64,000 bases of DNA from Aestuariivita sp. (GTDB taxonomy: Bacteria; Pseudomonadota; Alphaproteobacteria; Rhodobacterales; Rhodobacteraceae), in NCBI RefSeq assembly GCF_021404545.1, contig NZ_JAAWWD010000004.1, positions 1 to 64,000 on the forward strand, in the 5' to 3' direction. Within the stretch, counting starts at the first letter, position 1; every line of letters begins with the position of its first letter. The notes beneath the pieces are model-generated. The model searched no databases, had not been told where the DNA came from, and saw nothing but the letters and a program-made list of their open reading frames with translations. The translations under genes and the position numbers were made by a program. Below, piece by piece: positions 34,428 through 43,891 of this stretch.

Positions 34428-35870
34428 TCAATCGCCGACAAGAATGGAGCTGGGTGCAGTTCCGGTTTCCATCCAGCGTTCCAGGGCCGTCATGGGATCA
34501 ATCCCTGCCTGCGATATTCCGCCCGGCCCGGGCAGGATCCCGCAATGATCGACCCCCGGGAGCATGAAAAGGGCGACATTTTCCTGTAAAATCGCCTCAC
34601 CGCCTGCCATGTCAGCCGCCCGGTCATACCAATCGACCGTCTTGAAAGGTGTGACGATCGAATCGCCCCACCCATGCCAGACGATCATCTTGCCGCCTGC
34701 CGCGCGGAAGGCCGAAATATCGGGATTGTCCGCGTTATAGACCCGGCCCATCGGTTCCAGCAGCGCGGGATCGGTCTCAAAATCGAACTGCTGGGGGGTC
34801 CAACTGGCTCCGGGATCGTCCGCAAAGGCCATGTAGGCCCCGAAATTGGTGGTAAAGGCGTTCACCAGTTTGCCACCGCCATCGGCATTGCCGGTCAGCC
34901 ACAGCCACCAGAACGGTTCGGATCCAGCGGGAACTCCGCCGGGATACAACTGCTCGCCCGCCGCGTTCACCGGGCCGTGGCGCCATTTGGCGATCACCTC
35001 CAGTTCGGCATCGGTCAGGCAATCCGCGCCTGCCGCACCGCTGCATTGCAGGGCGGTGAGGTCCGCGTTGCAACTGCGCGGGTCCGAGATCAGGCCGTCC
35101 TCTGCTCCGTCGAGCCCATCGCAGGCCGCCATCACTGCGTCGCCAATCAGCAGCTCCTTGCCGGGTTTCAGGATCGGCTGACCATCCGCCCCGGTATTGG
35201 CCTGCATCAGATAGCTCATCTTGGTGCCTACCAGCCCGGTGTAATCCATCGCGGGCGCGCCCGAGATAATGCCCTGGAACATCTCAGGGTATCTCAGAGC
35301 GGCCATATGCGCCATGCGCCCGCCGGTAGAGCAGCCCTGAAAGATCGCCTCTTCAGTCGTGCTGCCGTAAAACGCCGTGATCATCGATTGCGCGACCCGG
35401 TGGGTTTCGCCAATCGACCGCCAGCCCCAATCTCGTTCGGCATGCGGATTATCCGCCGCCCAGCCCGCATCCAGCACCGACAGGCCATGATGACCGCTAT
35501 CTGAAGTTGCCGTGGCATAGCCGCGTTCCAGCCCCGGCCGCATAGCGTTCACCCAACCCGCGGCCGCATCCGCACGCCCCAGGATGCCACAAAACCCGCC
35601 GCACCCGGCCTGATAGTATTTGCCGTTCCACCCTTCCATCGGCAGGCGCACCTCGATCGAGATGGCAGGCAAGGCCGTGGCACGTACCTCGCAATACGCG
35701 GGCAGAGCGTCGGTTGCCTCGACCACGCGGGCCGAGGTGACAAACCCCGACGCCAGGGCGGTGTTGTGCAGCGCTGCGCAGCTCTCGTCGCCCTGTGCCC
35801 AGGATGGGCTGGCAACACCGCTGAGGGCAAGAGCGACTGGTAGGAACAGGACGGATCTGGCGGAACGCAT
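34428..35870 (-). CDS. tannase/feruloyl esterase-family secreted hydrolase
   Basis: A 480-residue alpha/beta hydrolase with a clear signal peptide (LFLPVALALSGVASPSWA). The family's CS-D-HC catalytic arrangement is visible: nucleophile serine in FQGCSTGGRMAHMAAL (about residues 185-200), acid in HGWGDSIVTP (about 395-405) and histidine in PGVDHCGIL (about 440-448), with the cysteines adjacent to Ser and His expected to form a disulfide. It would act outside the cytoplasm on aromatic-acid esters or related polymers such as MHET-like esters. Substrate unknown. Single gene, leftward. Confidence 0.88.
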   Translation of the reverse strand: MRSARSVLFLPVALALSGVASPSWAQGDESCAALHNTALASGFVTSARVVEATDALPAYCEVRATALPAISIEVRLPMEGWNGKYYQAGCGGFCGILGRADAAAGWVNAMRPGLERGYATATSDSGHHGLSVLDAGWAADNPHAERDWGWRSIGETHRVAQSMITAFYGSTTEEAIFQGCSTGGRMAHMAALRYPEMFQGIISGAPAMDYTGLVGTKMSYLMQANTGADGQPILKPGKELLIGDAVMAACDGLDGAEDGLISDPRSCNADLTALQCSGAAGADCLTDAELEVIAKWRHGPVNAAGEQLYPGGVPAGSEPFWWLWLTGNADGGGKLVNAFTTNFGAYMAFADDPGASWTPQQFDFETDPALLEPMGRVYNADNPDISAFRAAGGKMIVWHGWGDSIVTPFKTVDWYDRAADMAGGEAILQENVALFMLPGVDHCGILPGPGGISQAGIDPMTALERWMETGTAPSSILVGD

Positions 35871-36184
35871 CGGTTTTCTCCCTAAGATTGTGACGCCAGG
35901 ATCAAAGAAAACGCGGCTTGCGTAAACCCCTCACGGCGTCTGGTTGCATCCGCGCGCCTCATCGGATTTTTCTCTAAGCAGCTGATTGGGCGCCGCCACC
36001 GATGTCGGAATGCCGGACTGCTCCACTTTGAAGCTCGAGACAGATCCCCGTGCAGTGCCGACCGCCGACCAAACCAACTGTCCACGGTTTGCCCGACGCT
36101 TGGTCGGTTTTGCAAGGACATGCGGATCGTCGACAGACGAAGCGCGCGCCGTTCAGGCTCAGGTATCGTGATCCAGGCGCGGAT
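35871..36184. other. intergenic region without recognisable gene
   Basis: About 310 nt between the esterase and pheA. Small open frames exist on both strands but none has a convincing ribosome site, domain or neighbour support. It must hold the esterase promoter and the pheA 3' end. Confidence 0.5.
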
Positions 36185-37030
36185 CTAATGGCGCCCCGGA
36201 TCTGCCGGATAGACGCCGAGGATCTTTACGTTGGTGGTAAAGTAATCCAGTTCGTCCAGCGCACGTTTCACGGCCGGATCGTCGGGGTGCCCTTCGATAT
36301 CGGCATAGAACTGCGTGGCGGTAAAGGTTCCGCCCACCATATAGCTTTCCAGCTTTGTCATGTTCACGCCATTGGTGGCAAACCCGCCCATCGCTTTGTA
36401 CAGCGCCGCGGGAATGTTGCGCACCTGAAAGACAAACGAGGTGATCATGCCATCGGTGCCGCGCCGGGACCGGTCTGCGTCGCGCGACATAATCAGAAAC
36501 CGTGTGGTGTTGTTGCCGTGATCCTCGATATGGCGCGCCAGGACGTCCAACCCATAGATCTCGCCGGCCAGTTCGCTGGCCAGCGCCGCGATCTTGGGAT
36601 TGGCCAGCTCGGCCACATGGCGGGCCGATCCGGCAGTATCGGCGCCAATGATCCGGTGAATGCCATGGTCCGCCAGGAATTCCTTGCACTGACCCAACAG
36701 CACCGTGTGGCTCATCGCCTGTTCAATAGCATGCAGCTTTGTCCCAGGCACGGCCAGCAGGTTGATATGCACGCGCACGAACGCTTCATCGATGATGTGC
36801 AGACCACTTGCGGGCAACAGGGAATGGATGTCGGCCACCCGGCCATAGGTCGAGTTCTCGACCGGCAGCATGCCCAGGTCCGCCTGACCGCTGCGCACGG
36901 CTTCGATCGCATCTTCGAACGTCCGGCAGGGCATGGCCTCCATCTCGGGGCGGGCCTCGTGGCAGGCCTGATGGCTATAGGCGCCAGGTTCCCCCTGAAA
37001 GGCGATGCGGGCGATTTTGCCGGAGGTCAT
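36185..37030 (-). CDS. pheA: prephenate dehydratase
   Basis: Converts prephenate to phenylpyruvate in phenylalanine synthesis. 281 residues: the PDT domain (about 1-185) begins IAFQGEPGAYSHQACHEARP and contains LPVENSTYGRVADIHSLL and the catalytic threonine motif NNTTRFLIM; the C-terminal ACT domain (about 200-280) binds phenylalanine for feedback control (LYKAMGGFATNGVNMTKLES). There is no chorismate mutase domain, so the mutase is encoded elsewhere. It is divergent from the membrane cytochrome c gene, with about 110 nt between. Confidence 0.95.
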   Translation of the reverse strand: MTSGKIARIAFQGEPGAYSHQACHEARPEMEAMPCRTFEDAIEAVRSGQADLGMLPVENSTYGRVADIHSLLPASGLHIIDEAFVRVHINLLAVPGTKLHAIEQAMSHTVLLGQCKEFLADHGIHRIIGADTAGSARHVAELANPKIAALASELAGEIYGLDVLARHIEDHGNNTTRFLIMSRDADRSRRGTDGMITSFVFQVRNIPAALYKAMGGFATNGVNMTKLESYMVGGTFTATQFYADIEGHPDDPAVKRALDELDYFTTNVKILGVYPADPGRH

Positions 37031-37149
37031 TTGATGTCCTTCAGGGTATTTAAACGAAATGGGCGTTTGGTCGCGGTGTCTATTACTTGCGACTCCCCTA
37101 GGGAATCAATAGATACCCGCGCAAACGGATCATAGGGAACGTGCGAACG

Positions 37150-37656
37150 ATGCTGGATACGATGACCTTCACCAAAGCCGCCGCTGGCTTGTTCGGGGCA
37201 CTTTTGGTGTTTTTGCTGGGCAGCTGGGCAGCGGAGGAGCTTTACTCCGTCGAATCGCACGGCCAACAAGCCTATGTGATCGAAGTCGATGATGGCAGCG
37301 CCGAAACCGCCGAGGTTGAAGAGGTTGATTTTGCGACCGTCCTGGCATCCGCCGAAGTGGACAAAGGCGCGCGTCTGTTCCGCCAATGCAGCGCCTGCCA
37401 CAAGCTTGAGCAGGGCGCGAACGGCACGGGTCCTTATCTCTATGCCATCGTGGGCCGCCCCAAAGCATCGTCTGAAGGGTTCGGGTATTCCGACGCGCTG
37501 GCCTCGCTCGACGGTGTTTGGACACCGGAAAACCTCAGCGATTTCCTTGAAAGCCCGCGCAACTATGCGCCGGGCACCTCGATGAGCTATTCCGGCATGC
37601 GCAAGATCGAAGATCGCGCCAATCTGATCGCCTATCTCGACAGTCTCGACGACTGA
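37150..37656 (+). CDS. membrane-anchored c-type cytochrome (CycM/c552-like)
   Basis: A 168-residue class I cytochrome c. It has an uncleaved N-terminal membrane anchor (AAAGLFGALLVFLLGSWAA), an acidic linker (about residues 45-60), and a C-terminal periplasmic haem domain with CSACH and the methionine ligand in GTSMSYSGMRK. Similar anchored cytochromes (CycM of Paracoccus, CycY of Rhodobacter) carry electrons from the bc1 complex to terminal oxidases, which fits a window that also encodes cbb3 oxidase. The start is uncertain: GTG 37141, ATG 37150 and ATG 37162 are possible. A terminator follows at 37681. Confidence 0.85.
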   Translation: MLDTMTFTKAAAGLFGALLVFLLGSWAAEELYSVESHGQQAYVIEVDDGSAETAEVEEVDFATVLASAEVDKGARLFRQCSACHKLEQGANGTGPYLYAIVGRPKASSEGFGYSDALASLDGVWTPENLSDFLESPRNYAPGTSMSYSGMRKIEDRANLIAYLDSLDD

Positions 37657-37680
37657 GCACGGGAAGATTGATACAAGAAG

Positions 37681-37708
37681 GGCCGTTGCAACCCGCAGCG
37701 GCCTTTTT
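37681..37708 (+). terminator. intrinsic terminator after the cytochrome c gene
   Basis: GGCCGTTGC-AACCC-GCAGCGGCC forms a 9-bp stem followed by TTTTT at 37704-37708. Confidence 0.85.
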
Positions 37709-37797
37709 CATGTGCAGATAGGCCTGAGCCGATCGTCCTGACCGGCGCGGCGACGGTTTGCTCAGGCGCCGTCCGGCCAAGGTCTGGTCCGGCCTCC

Positions 37798-37823
37798 TGC
37801 TTCTTCTGGCTCAAAATATTCCC
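37798..37823. repeat. dispersed palindromic repeat, copy C (single arm)
   Basis: TGCTTCTTCTGGCTCAAAAT and the following ATTCCC match the right arm of the repeat family, and the flanking GGAGCGCGAGGCAGAGCCTC (continuing GC) at 37824-37845 matches the flank of copy D (43835 onward). No left arm is found. The rest of the 348-nt gap between the cytochrome and the transporter genes (37657-38004) holds only the terminator and this relic. Confidence 0.7.
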
Positions 37824-38004
37824 GGAGCGCGAGGCAGAGCCTCGCATCGCGCGTAGCGCGAGAAAAAGCGCAGGATGCTGTCGATCACCTGCCGCTCGCG
37901 CCATATCACGTATTCTCAACTTGAAGCTTGGCTTGGCTGCCGATTACCATACATCCTTCAGCAGAAAGGCCGGTAAAGGCCCCCGACACAACAGGAAGAG
38001 CCAT

Positions 38005-39939
38005 ATGACCCGATCCCGTGCCCTCGCGCGCCGCACGTCTCAAAACCCTTTGCTCAGTTTCGGATTTGTCTGTCTGTCATTCGTGTTGATGTCAGCGATC
38101 ATGGTCCGGGCAGAGGATGCAGCGCCAGACGAGGTGATCGTCAGCCACGGCTATTCCTTCTATGGCGATCTGACCTACCCGGCGGATTTTCCGCATTTCG
38201 CCTATGTGAACCCGGATGCACCGAAAGGGGGAGAGGTCTCGATGCCCTTCGTGGGCTCTCTCGATTCCCTCAACCCCTATAACGGGCGCGGACGCGCGCA
38301 TCTCTTCTCGATTATGCATTACGAAAGCCTGCTGGGCGAAGCGCCGAGCCAGGTCGCGGTGCCGGCCGATGTCTATGCCGAGCTTTACTGCCTGCTTTGT
38401 GAACGACTCGAGTACCCGGTCAGCAAGGAGTGGGTGATCTTTTACATGCGCCCCGAGGCCCGGTTTTCGGATGGCAGCCCGGTGACCGCGCATGATGTCG
38501 CGTTCAGCTTTGAGCTGATCACCACCCAAGGGTTGCCCAGCTATGCCCAAGCCGTCAGCCAGCGCGTGCCCGAGATAGAGGTGATCGACGATTATACTAT
38601 TAAGTTCTACTTCCAGGAGGGGATTTCCCGCCGCAGCCTGGTCGAGGTGGTCGGCGGCGTCCCTGTCTGGTCCAAGGCCTGGTTTGAAGAAACCGGAATC
38701 CAACTCTCCGAGACATGGACACAGCCTCCTCTGGGGTCGGGTCCCTACATCATAACAGAGCATGACTTGTCACGGCGGATCGTGCTGGAGCGGCGCGACG
38801 ATTACTGGGGCAAGGATCTGGCCTTCAATGTCGGGCGCAACAATTTCGACCGCATTCGGCTGGAGATCTTTTCGGACAACGCGGCCGCGTTCGAGGCGTT
38901 CAAGGCCGGCGAGTACACCATGCGTGTCGAAGGCGACAGCCGCAGATGGGCCACAGGGTACGATTTCCCCAAGCTGCGTGATGGCCATGTGATCAAGGCG
39001 GAACTGCCTGATGGGGCGCCTCCCGGGGCCACGGGGATCGTCTTCAACCTGGGCAGAACGGTGTTTCAGGACAAGCGTGTTCGCGACGCAATCGCACTGG
39101 CCTATAACTTTGAGTGGACCAATGAGAGCCTGCAATACGGTCTTTTCAGACAACGGACCTCGTTTTCAGAGAACTCCCCGGTCATGGCGGTCGGTGTGCC
39201 CGAGGGGACGGAACTGGAATTTCTCAAATCGCTTGGTGATCTGGTGCCATCAGACATGCTGACGTCGCAGGTGCGCATGCCGCACACCTCCGATCCCGAC
39301 CGGCTCTTTGATCGCCGCAACGCGCGCGAAGCGATGCGTTTGCTGGATGAGGCCGGGTACAAGGTCGGGGCCGATGGCATGCGCACCACGCCGGATGGCC
39401 AACCGTTCCAGTTGTCATTTCTGTTCAGCGCAGCCTCCTCGGCCACGGGCAAGGCCATTATGGAGAACTTCATCTCCAACGTCCAAAAGCTCGGCGTGGG
39501 CATCCGCCTGGATGAGGTCGACACCGCCCAATACACCAAGCGCGAACGCGATCGCGACTATGATCTGGTCTTTGACAGCTACTCGCCTTTTCTGGGCACC
39601 GGCACCGGTCTGCCCCAGCAATTCGGGTCCGAGGCGGCCGAGTTTTCCTTGTTCAACCCCGCAGGCCTGGCCAGCCCGTTGATTGACGAGATCATGGACC
39701 GGTCTTTGAACGCGACCAGATTGGAAGAAGAGCAGGCCGCGCTACGCGCGCTGGATCGTGCCCTGCGCCATGAGTTCTTTATGATCCCGCTGTGGTACAA
39801 ACAGGATCACTGGGTGGCGTATTACAACCAATACGAGCACCCCGAGACAATTCCGCCTTATGCCTTGGGTCATCTGGATTTCTGGTGGTACAACGCAGAC
39901 AAGGCAGCAGCGCTAAGATCCGCCGGTGCACTGAGGTAA
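38005..39939 (+). CDS. yejA: ABC transporter substrate-binding protein, family 5 (YejA-like)
   Basis: A 644-residue periplasmic oligopeptide-type binding protein. An N-terminal signal segment (FGFVCLSFVLMSAIMVRA) precedes the SBP_bac_5 domain; recognisable blocks are HGYSFYGDLTYPADFPHFAY (YejA-type N terminus), YMRPEARFSDGSPVTAHDVA and PLGSGPYIITEHD. It delivers peptides or microcin C-like compounds to YejBEF. The start at 38005 has AGGAAGAG upstream. First gene of a four-gene operon. Confidence 0.9.
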   Translation: MTRSRALARRTSQNPLLSFGFVCLSFVLMSAIMVRAEDAAPDEVIVSHGYSFYGDLTYPADFPHFAYVNPDAPKGGEVSMPFVGSLDSLNPYNGRGRAHLFSIMHYESLLGEAPSQVAVPADVYAELYCLLCERLEYPVSKEWVIFYMRPEARFSDGSPVTAHDVAFSFELITTQGLPSYAQAVSQRVPEIEVIDDYTIKFYFQEGISRRSLVEVVGGVPVWSKAWFEETGIQLSETWTQPPLGSGPYIITEHDLSRRIVLERRDDYWGKDLAFNVGRNNFDRIRLEIFSDNAAAFEAFKAGEYTMRVEGDSRRWATGYDFPKLRDGHVIKAELPDGAPPGATGIVFNLGRTVFQDKRVRDAIALAYNFEWTNESLQYGLFRQRTSFSENSPVMAVGVPEGTELEFLKSLGDLVPSDMLTSQVRMPHTSDPDRLFDRRNAREAMRLLDEAGYKVGADGMRTTPDGQPFQLSFLFSAASSATGKAIMENFISNVQKLGVGIRLDEVDTAQYTKRERDRDYDLVFDSYSPFLGTGTGLPQQFGSEAAEFSLFNPAGLASPLIDEIMDRSLNATRLEEEQAALRALDRALRHEFFMIPLWYKQDHWVAYYNQYEHPETIPPYALGHLDFWWYNADKAAALRSAGALR

Positions 39940-39957
39940 GAGCTGAGGACGGCCTTC

Positions 39958-41043
39958 ATGGGCGCGTATATTCTGCGGCGGATGCTGCTGATTATCCCCA
40001 CGTTATTCGGGATTATGCTGGTCAACTTTGCGTTGGCGCAGTTCGTGCCCGGTGGGCCGATCGAACAGGCGATTGCCCGGGCCCAGGGTCAGGGGGATGT
40101 GTTTGCAGGTTTTGCCGGTGGCGCCAATGATACCGGCCAGACCGAGGGCCTTGTCGAAAGCGAGTATGTCGGCGCGCGCGGCCTGCCGCCCGAATTCATC
40201 GAACAGCTCGAGCGGGAGTTCGGTTTCGACAAACCGCCAGTTGAGCGGTTCTTTAACATGATCTGGAACTATATGCGCCTCGACTTCGGCGAGAGTTACT
40301 TTCGGTCCGTCAGTGTGATCGACCTGATCATCGAAAAGTTGCCGGTGTCGATCTCTCTGGGGCTTTGGTCGACGCTGATCGCTTATCTAATCTCAATCCC
40401 GCTGGGCATCCGAAAAGCGGTGAACGATGGCAGCAGCTTCGACACCTGGACCAGTGGAGCGATCATCGTGGCCTATGCGATCCCGGGATTTCTTTTCGCG
40501 ATTCTGCTGTTGGTTCTCTTCGCGGGCGGCTCGTACTGGCAAGTGTTTCCCTTGCGGGGCCTGACGTCTGAAAACTGGGAGGATCTGAGCCTTTTGGGCA
40601 AGATCGGCGATTATTTCTGGCATATTACCTTGCCGGTTCTGGCCTCGACCATCTCGGCCTTTGCGACACTGACGCTACTGACCAAAAACAGCTTTCTCGA
40701 CGAGATCAAGAAACACTATGTGATGACCGCCCGCGCCAAGGGCCTCAGCGAGGGCCGCGTGCTTTATGGGCATGTATTCCGCAATGCGATGCTGATCGTG
40801 ATTGCGGGATTTCCGGCGGTGTTCATCGGTGTGTTCTTTACCGGATCGCTGATCATCGAGACGATCTTTTCGCTGGACGGTCTGGGCCGCTTGGCATTTG
40901 AGTCCGCCGTTGCGCGTGACTATCCGGTGGTCTTTGGAACACTCTTTATCTTCGGCCTGATCGGTCTTGTGGTCGGAATTCTGTCGGATCTGATGTATGT
41001 GCTCGTGGATCCACGCATTGATTTCGAGCGGAGGGAGGGATAG
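39958..41043 (+). CDS. yejB: ABC transporter permease (YejB-like)
   Basis: A 361-residue inner-membrane permease of the DppB/OppB family. The N terminus [20 protein letters not shown] is the first membrane helix; the large periplasmic loop carries [20 protein letters not shown]; the cytoplasmic EAA coupling loop is [20 protein letters not shown]. About six transmembrane segments. Eighteen nt after yejA and 3 nt before yejE. Confidence 0.91.
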   Translation: MGAYILRRMLLIIPTLFGIMLVNFALAQFVPGGPIEQAIARAQGQGDVFAGFAGGANDTGQTEGLVESEYVGARGLPPEFIEQLEREFGFDKPPVERFFNMIWNYMRLDFGESYFRSVSVIDLIIEKLPVSISLGLWSTLIAYLISIPLGIRKAVNDGSSFDTWTSGAIIVAYAIPGFLFAILLLVLFAGGSYWQVFPLRGLTSENWEDLSLLGKIGDYFWHITLPVLASTISAFATLTLLTKNSFLDEIKKHYVMTARAKGLSEGRVLYGHVFRNAMLIVIAGFPAVFIGVFFTGSLIIETIFSLDGLGRLAFESAVARDYPVVFGTLFIFGLIGLVVGILSDLMYVLVDPRIDFERREG

Positions 41044-41046
41044 CGC

Positions 41047-42153
41047 ATGGCCCTCTCTGCCCTCAACGAACGCCGCTGGCGGAACTTCAAACGCAACAAG
41101 CGTGCACATTGGTCGCTGTGGATTTTTTCGGTGCTGTTCGGGCTGAGCCTTTTTGCTGAGTTCCTGGCCTACGACAAACCGATCCTCATCCGCTATCAGA
41201 ACAGTTTTTACACGCCGATCTGGAGCTTTTATCCAGAGACCGCCTTTGGTGGCGATTTCCAGACCGAGGCCGTCTATCGCGACCCTGAGGTGCAATGCCT
41301 GATCATAACCGGTGGCCTGGATCAGTGCTTTGACGATCCCGACGGGTATATCCAAGACGCCCAGGACGGGATCGTAGAGGGTGAGGAGATCACGCGCGGC
41401 TGGATGATCTGGCCGGTGATCCCGTATTCTTATGATACACCCGTCGATCGTCCGGGTGCGGCGCCGTTGCCGCCAAACGGAGAAAACTGGCTGGGCACCG
41501 ATGACACCAAGCGCGATGTGATGGCGCGTGTAATCCATGGTTTCCGGCTGTCGGTGGCGTTTACGCTGATGGTAACGGCCGCGGCCTCGATCATCGGGAT
41601 CATAGCGGGCGCGGTGCAGGGGTATTTCGGCGGCTGGCTCGATCTGATCTTCCAGCGCATCATCGAGATCTGGACCGCGACACCCTTCCTGTATGTGATC
41701 ATCATCATGTTTGCGATTCTGGGGCGAAGTTTCTGGCTCTTGGTCTTTCTCCTGGTCATCTTCAGTTGGACCGCCCTTGTGGGTGTGGTCCGGGCGGAGT
41801 TTCTGCGCGCGCGCAACCTGGAATATGTCCGCGCGGCCAAGGCGCTGGGCGTGGGCAATATGACGATCATGTTCCGTCACATGCTGCCCAATGCGATGGT
41901 GGCGACCCTGACCATGCTGCCCTTTATCGTCACAGGCACCATCGGCACGCTGGCCAGCTTGGATTTTCTGGGATTCGGCCTGCCCTCTTCAGCTCCGTCG
42001 CTGGGAGAGTTGACCTTGCAAGCCAAGGAAAACCTTCAGGCGCCCTGGCTGGCCTTCACCGCGTTTTTTGCATTTGCGATCATGCTGTCACTTTTGGTGT
42101 TTATCTTTGAGGGCATCCGTGACGCATTCGACCCAAGAAAGACCTTCACATGA
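41047..42153 (+). CDS. yejE: ABC transporter permease (YejE-like)
   Basis: A 368-residue permease of the DppC/OppC family. The YejE type is recognised by the extended periplasmic insert between the first and second helices (about residues 50-150: IRYQNSFYTPIWSFYPETAF, then GAAPLPPNGENWLGTDDTKR). The coupling loop is YVRAAKALGVGNMTIMFRHM. It pairs with YejB to form the channel. The stop overlaps the start of the ATPase gene by 4 nt. Confidence 0.91.
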   Translation: MALSALNERRWRNFKRNKRAHWSLWIFSVLFGLSLFAEFLAYDKPILIRYQNSFYTPIWSFYPETAFGGDFQTEAVYRDPEVQCLIITGGLDQCFDDPDGYIQDAQDGIVEGEEITRGWMIWPVIPYSYDTPVDRPGAAPLPPNGENWLGTDDTKRDVMARVIHGFRLSVAFTLMVTAAASIIGIIAGAVQGYFGGWLDLIFQRIIEIWTATPFLYVIIIMFAILGRSFWLLVFLLVIFSWTALVGVVRAEFLRARNLEYVRAAKALGVGNMTIMFRHMLPNAMVATLTMLPFIVTGTIGTLASLDFLGFGLPSSAPSLGELTLQAKENLQAPWLAFTAFFAFAIMLSLLVFIFEGIRDAFDPRKTFT

Positions 42154-43730
42154 CCGCGCTTTTGACCGTCAAAGACCTCACTGTGGCGTTCCGCCAGGAT
42201 GGGCAAATGACCCAAGCCGTGCGCGGGGTCAGCTTCAGCCTCGACCGAGGCGAGACCGTGGCGCTGGTGGGAGAAAGCGGGTCGGGCAAGTCGGTGACGG
42301 CTCTGTCGACCGTATCGCTGCTGGGCGACAGTGCCCAGGTTGCAGGCTCGGTCACCTATGACGGGCAGGAGATGATCGGTGCTGATGATCGCCAGTTGCG
42401 CCGCGTGCGTGGCAACGACATCAGCTTTATCTTTCAAGAGCCGATGACATCGCTCAACCCGCTGCACACCATCGAAAAGCAGCTGCGAGAATCGTTGGCG
42501 CTGCATCAGGGGCTGGTCGACGCAGAGGCACGGCTGCGTATTATCGAACTTCTGGAGAAGGTCGGCATTCGCGATGCCGAAAGTCGCCTGGGCGCATATC
42601 CGCACCAGTTGTCAGGCGGCCAACGCCAACGCGTTATGATTGCGATGGCACTGGCCAACCAGCCCGATATTCTGATTGCCGATGAACCGACCACCGCGCT
42701 GGATGTGACGATCCAGGCGCAGATTCTTGACTTGTTGGCCGATCTCAAGGCTGAGGAAGGAATGGGCCTGCTGTTCATCACCCATGATCTGGGCGTGGTG
42801 CGCCGGATCGCCGATCGGGTTTGTGTGATGAAAGACGGCGAGATTGTGGAAAGCGGCCCTACGGCAGAGATCTTCGCCAGCCCGCAACACCCCTACACAC
42901 AAAAGCTGTTGGCGGCTGAGCCCTCCGGCGCCCCCCAACCGGTGCCCGAGGGCGCGGCCGAGATCATCACGACACAAAATCTCAGGGTCTGGTTTCCCAT
43001 CCAGCGTGGATTTCTCAAGCGTACCGTGGGCCATGTGAAAGCGGTCAACGACACGTCCTTGTCGGTCCGCGCGGGCGAGACGCTGGGCATCGTCGGCGAG
43101 AGCGGATCGGGCAAGACGACGCTCGCGCTGGCCATTATGCGCCTGATCAGTTCTGATGGCGGCATCCATTTTCTGGAGCGCGACATCCGCCAATGGTCCA
43201 CCCGGGATCTGCGCCGGTTGCGCAAGGATATGCAGATCGTCTTTCAGGACCCTTTTGGTTCCCTCAGCCCAAGGATGACCTGTTTTCAGATCATCGCCGA
43301 AGGGTTGAGCATCCACAAAGTCGACCCCGATCGCGATACGCGCGAGTTGGTGGCCGAGGCGATGGTGGAAACCGGGCTGGATCCTGCAGCGATGGACCGC
43401 TATCCGCATGAATTCTCGGGCGGGCAGCGCCAGCGCATCGCAATTGCTCGCGCCATGGTGCTCAGACCCAAGCTGCTGGTCCTGGATGAACCCACGTCGG
43501 CGCTGGATATGACCGTGCAGGTGCAGATCGTCACGCTCTTGCGGGATCTGCAGGAGAAATACGGGCTGGCCTATCTCTTTATCAGCCACGATCTAAAGGT
43601 CGTACGCGCCATGAGCCACAAGATGATCGTGATGAAACAGGGCGATGTTGTGGAATATGGTGACGCCGAAGCGCTTTTTTCCGCGCCGCAGATGGAGTAT
43701 ACTCAGACCTTGCTCAAAGCGGCCGGGTGA
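42150..43730 (+). CDS. yejF: fused two-domain ABC transporter ATPase (YejF-like)
   Basis: A 526-residue protein with two complete ABC ATPase domains in one chain, as in YejF. Domain 1 (about 1-265): Walker A GESGSGKSVTAL, signature LSGGQRQRVMIAMAL, Walker B ILIADEPTTALD. Domain 2 (about 280-526): Walker A GESGSGKTTLAL, signature FSGGQRQRIAIARAM, Walker B LLVLDEPTSALD. It powers peptide import by YejABE. A palindromic repeat (43772-43834) separates it from the convergent hemN gene. Confidence 0.94.
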   Translation: MTALLTVKDLTVAFRQDGQMTQAVRGVSFSLDRGETVALVGESGSGKSVTALSTVSLLGDSAQVAGSVTYDGQEMIGADDRQLRRVRGNDISFIFQEPMTSLNPLHTIEKQLRESLALHQGLVDAEARLRIIELLEKVGIRDAESRLGAYPHQLSGGQRQRVMIAMALANQPDILIADEPTTALDVTIQAQILDLLADLKAEEGMGLLFITHDLGVVRRIADRVCVMKDGEIVESGPTAEIFASPQHPYTQKLLAAEPSGAPQPVPEGAAEIITTQNLRVWFPIQRGFLKRTVGHVKAVNDTSLSVRAGETLGIVGESGSGKTTLALAIMRLISSDGGIHFLERDIRQWSTRDLRRLRKDMQIVFQDPFGSLSPRMTCFQIIAEGLSIHKVDPDRDTRELVAEAMVETGLDPAAMDRYPHEFSGGQRQRIAIARAMVLRPKLLVLDEPTSALDMTVQVQIVTLLRDLQEKYGLAYLFISHDLKVVRAMSHKMIVMKQGDVVEYGDAEALFSAPQMEYTQTLLKAAG

Positions 43731-43771
43731 GGATCCCTGGGGGGCTCTGCCCCCGCGCTACGCGCTCCCCC

Positions 43772-43834
43772 GGGAATATTTAGGGCCAGAAGAAGCTGGG
43801 CAGTCTTACACTTCTTCTGGCCCTAAATATTCCC
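43772..43834. repeat. dispersed palindromic repeat, copy D (complete)
   Basis: The left arm 43772-43796 (GGGAATATTTAGGGCCAGAA...) and the right arm 43811-43834 are inverted copies with a 14-nt loop. The outer flanks carry the same secondary stems as the other copies (GGGGCTCTGCCCC before, GCGAGGCAGAGCCTCGC after). Placed between the convergent yejF and hemN genes. Confidence 0.82.
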
Positions 43835-43891
43835 GGAGCGCGAGGCAGAGCCTCGCACAAGAATGCACTGCGCCGCAGGCGCTCATTTGGA

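Noticed and set aside
34580-34615. Third copy of the 41-45-nt palindromic element (AAAATCGCC... CCTGCC)
   Set aside because: Only a few scattered bases match; it is inside the esterase coding sequence in normal frame, so a chance resemblance.
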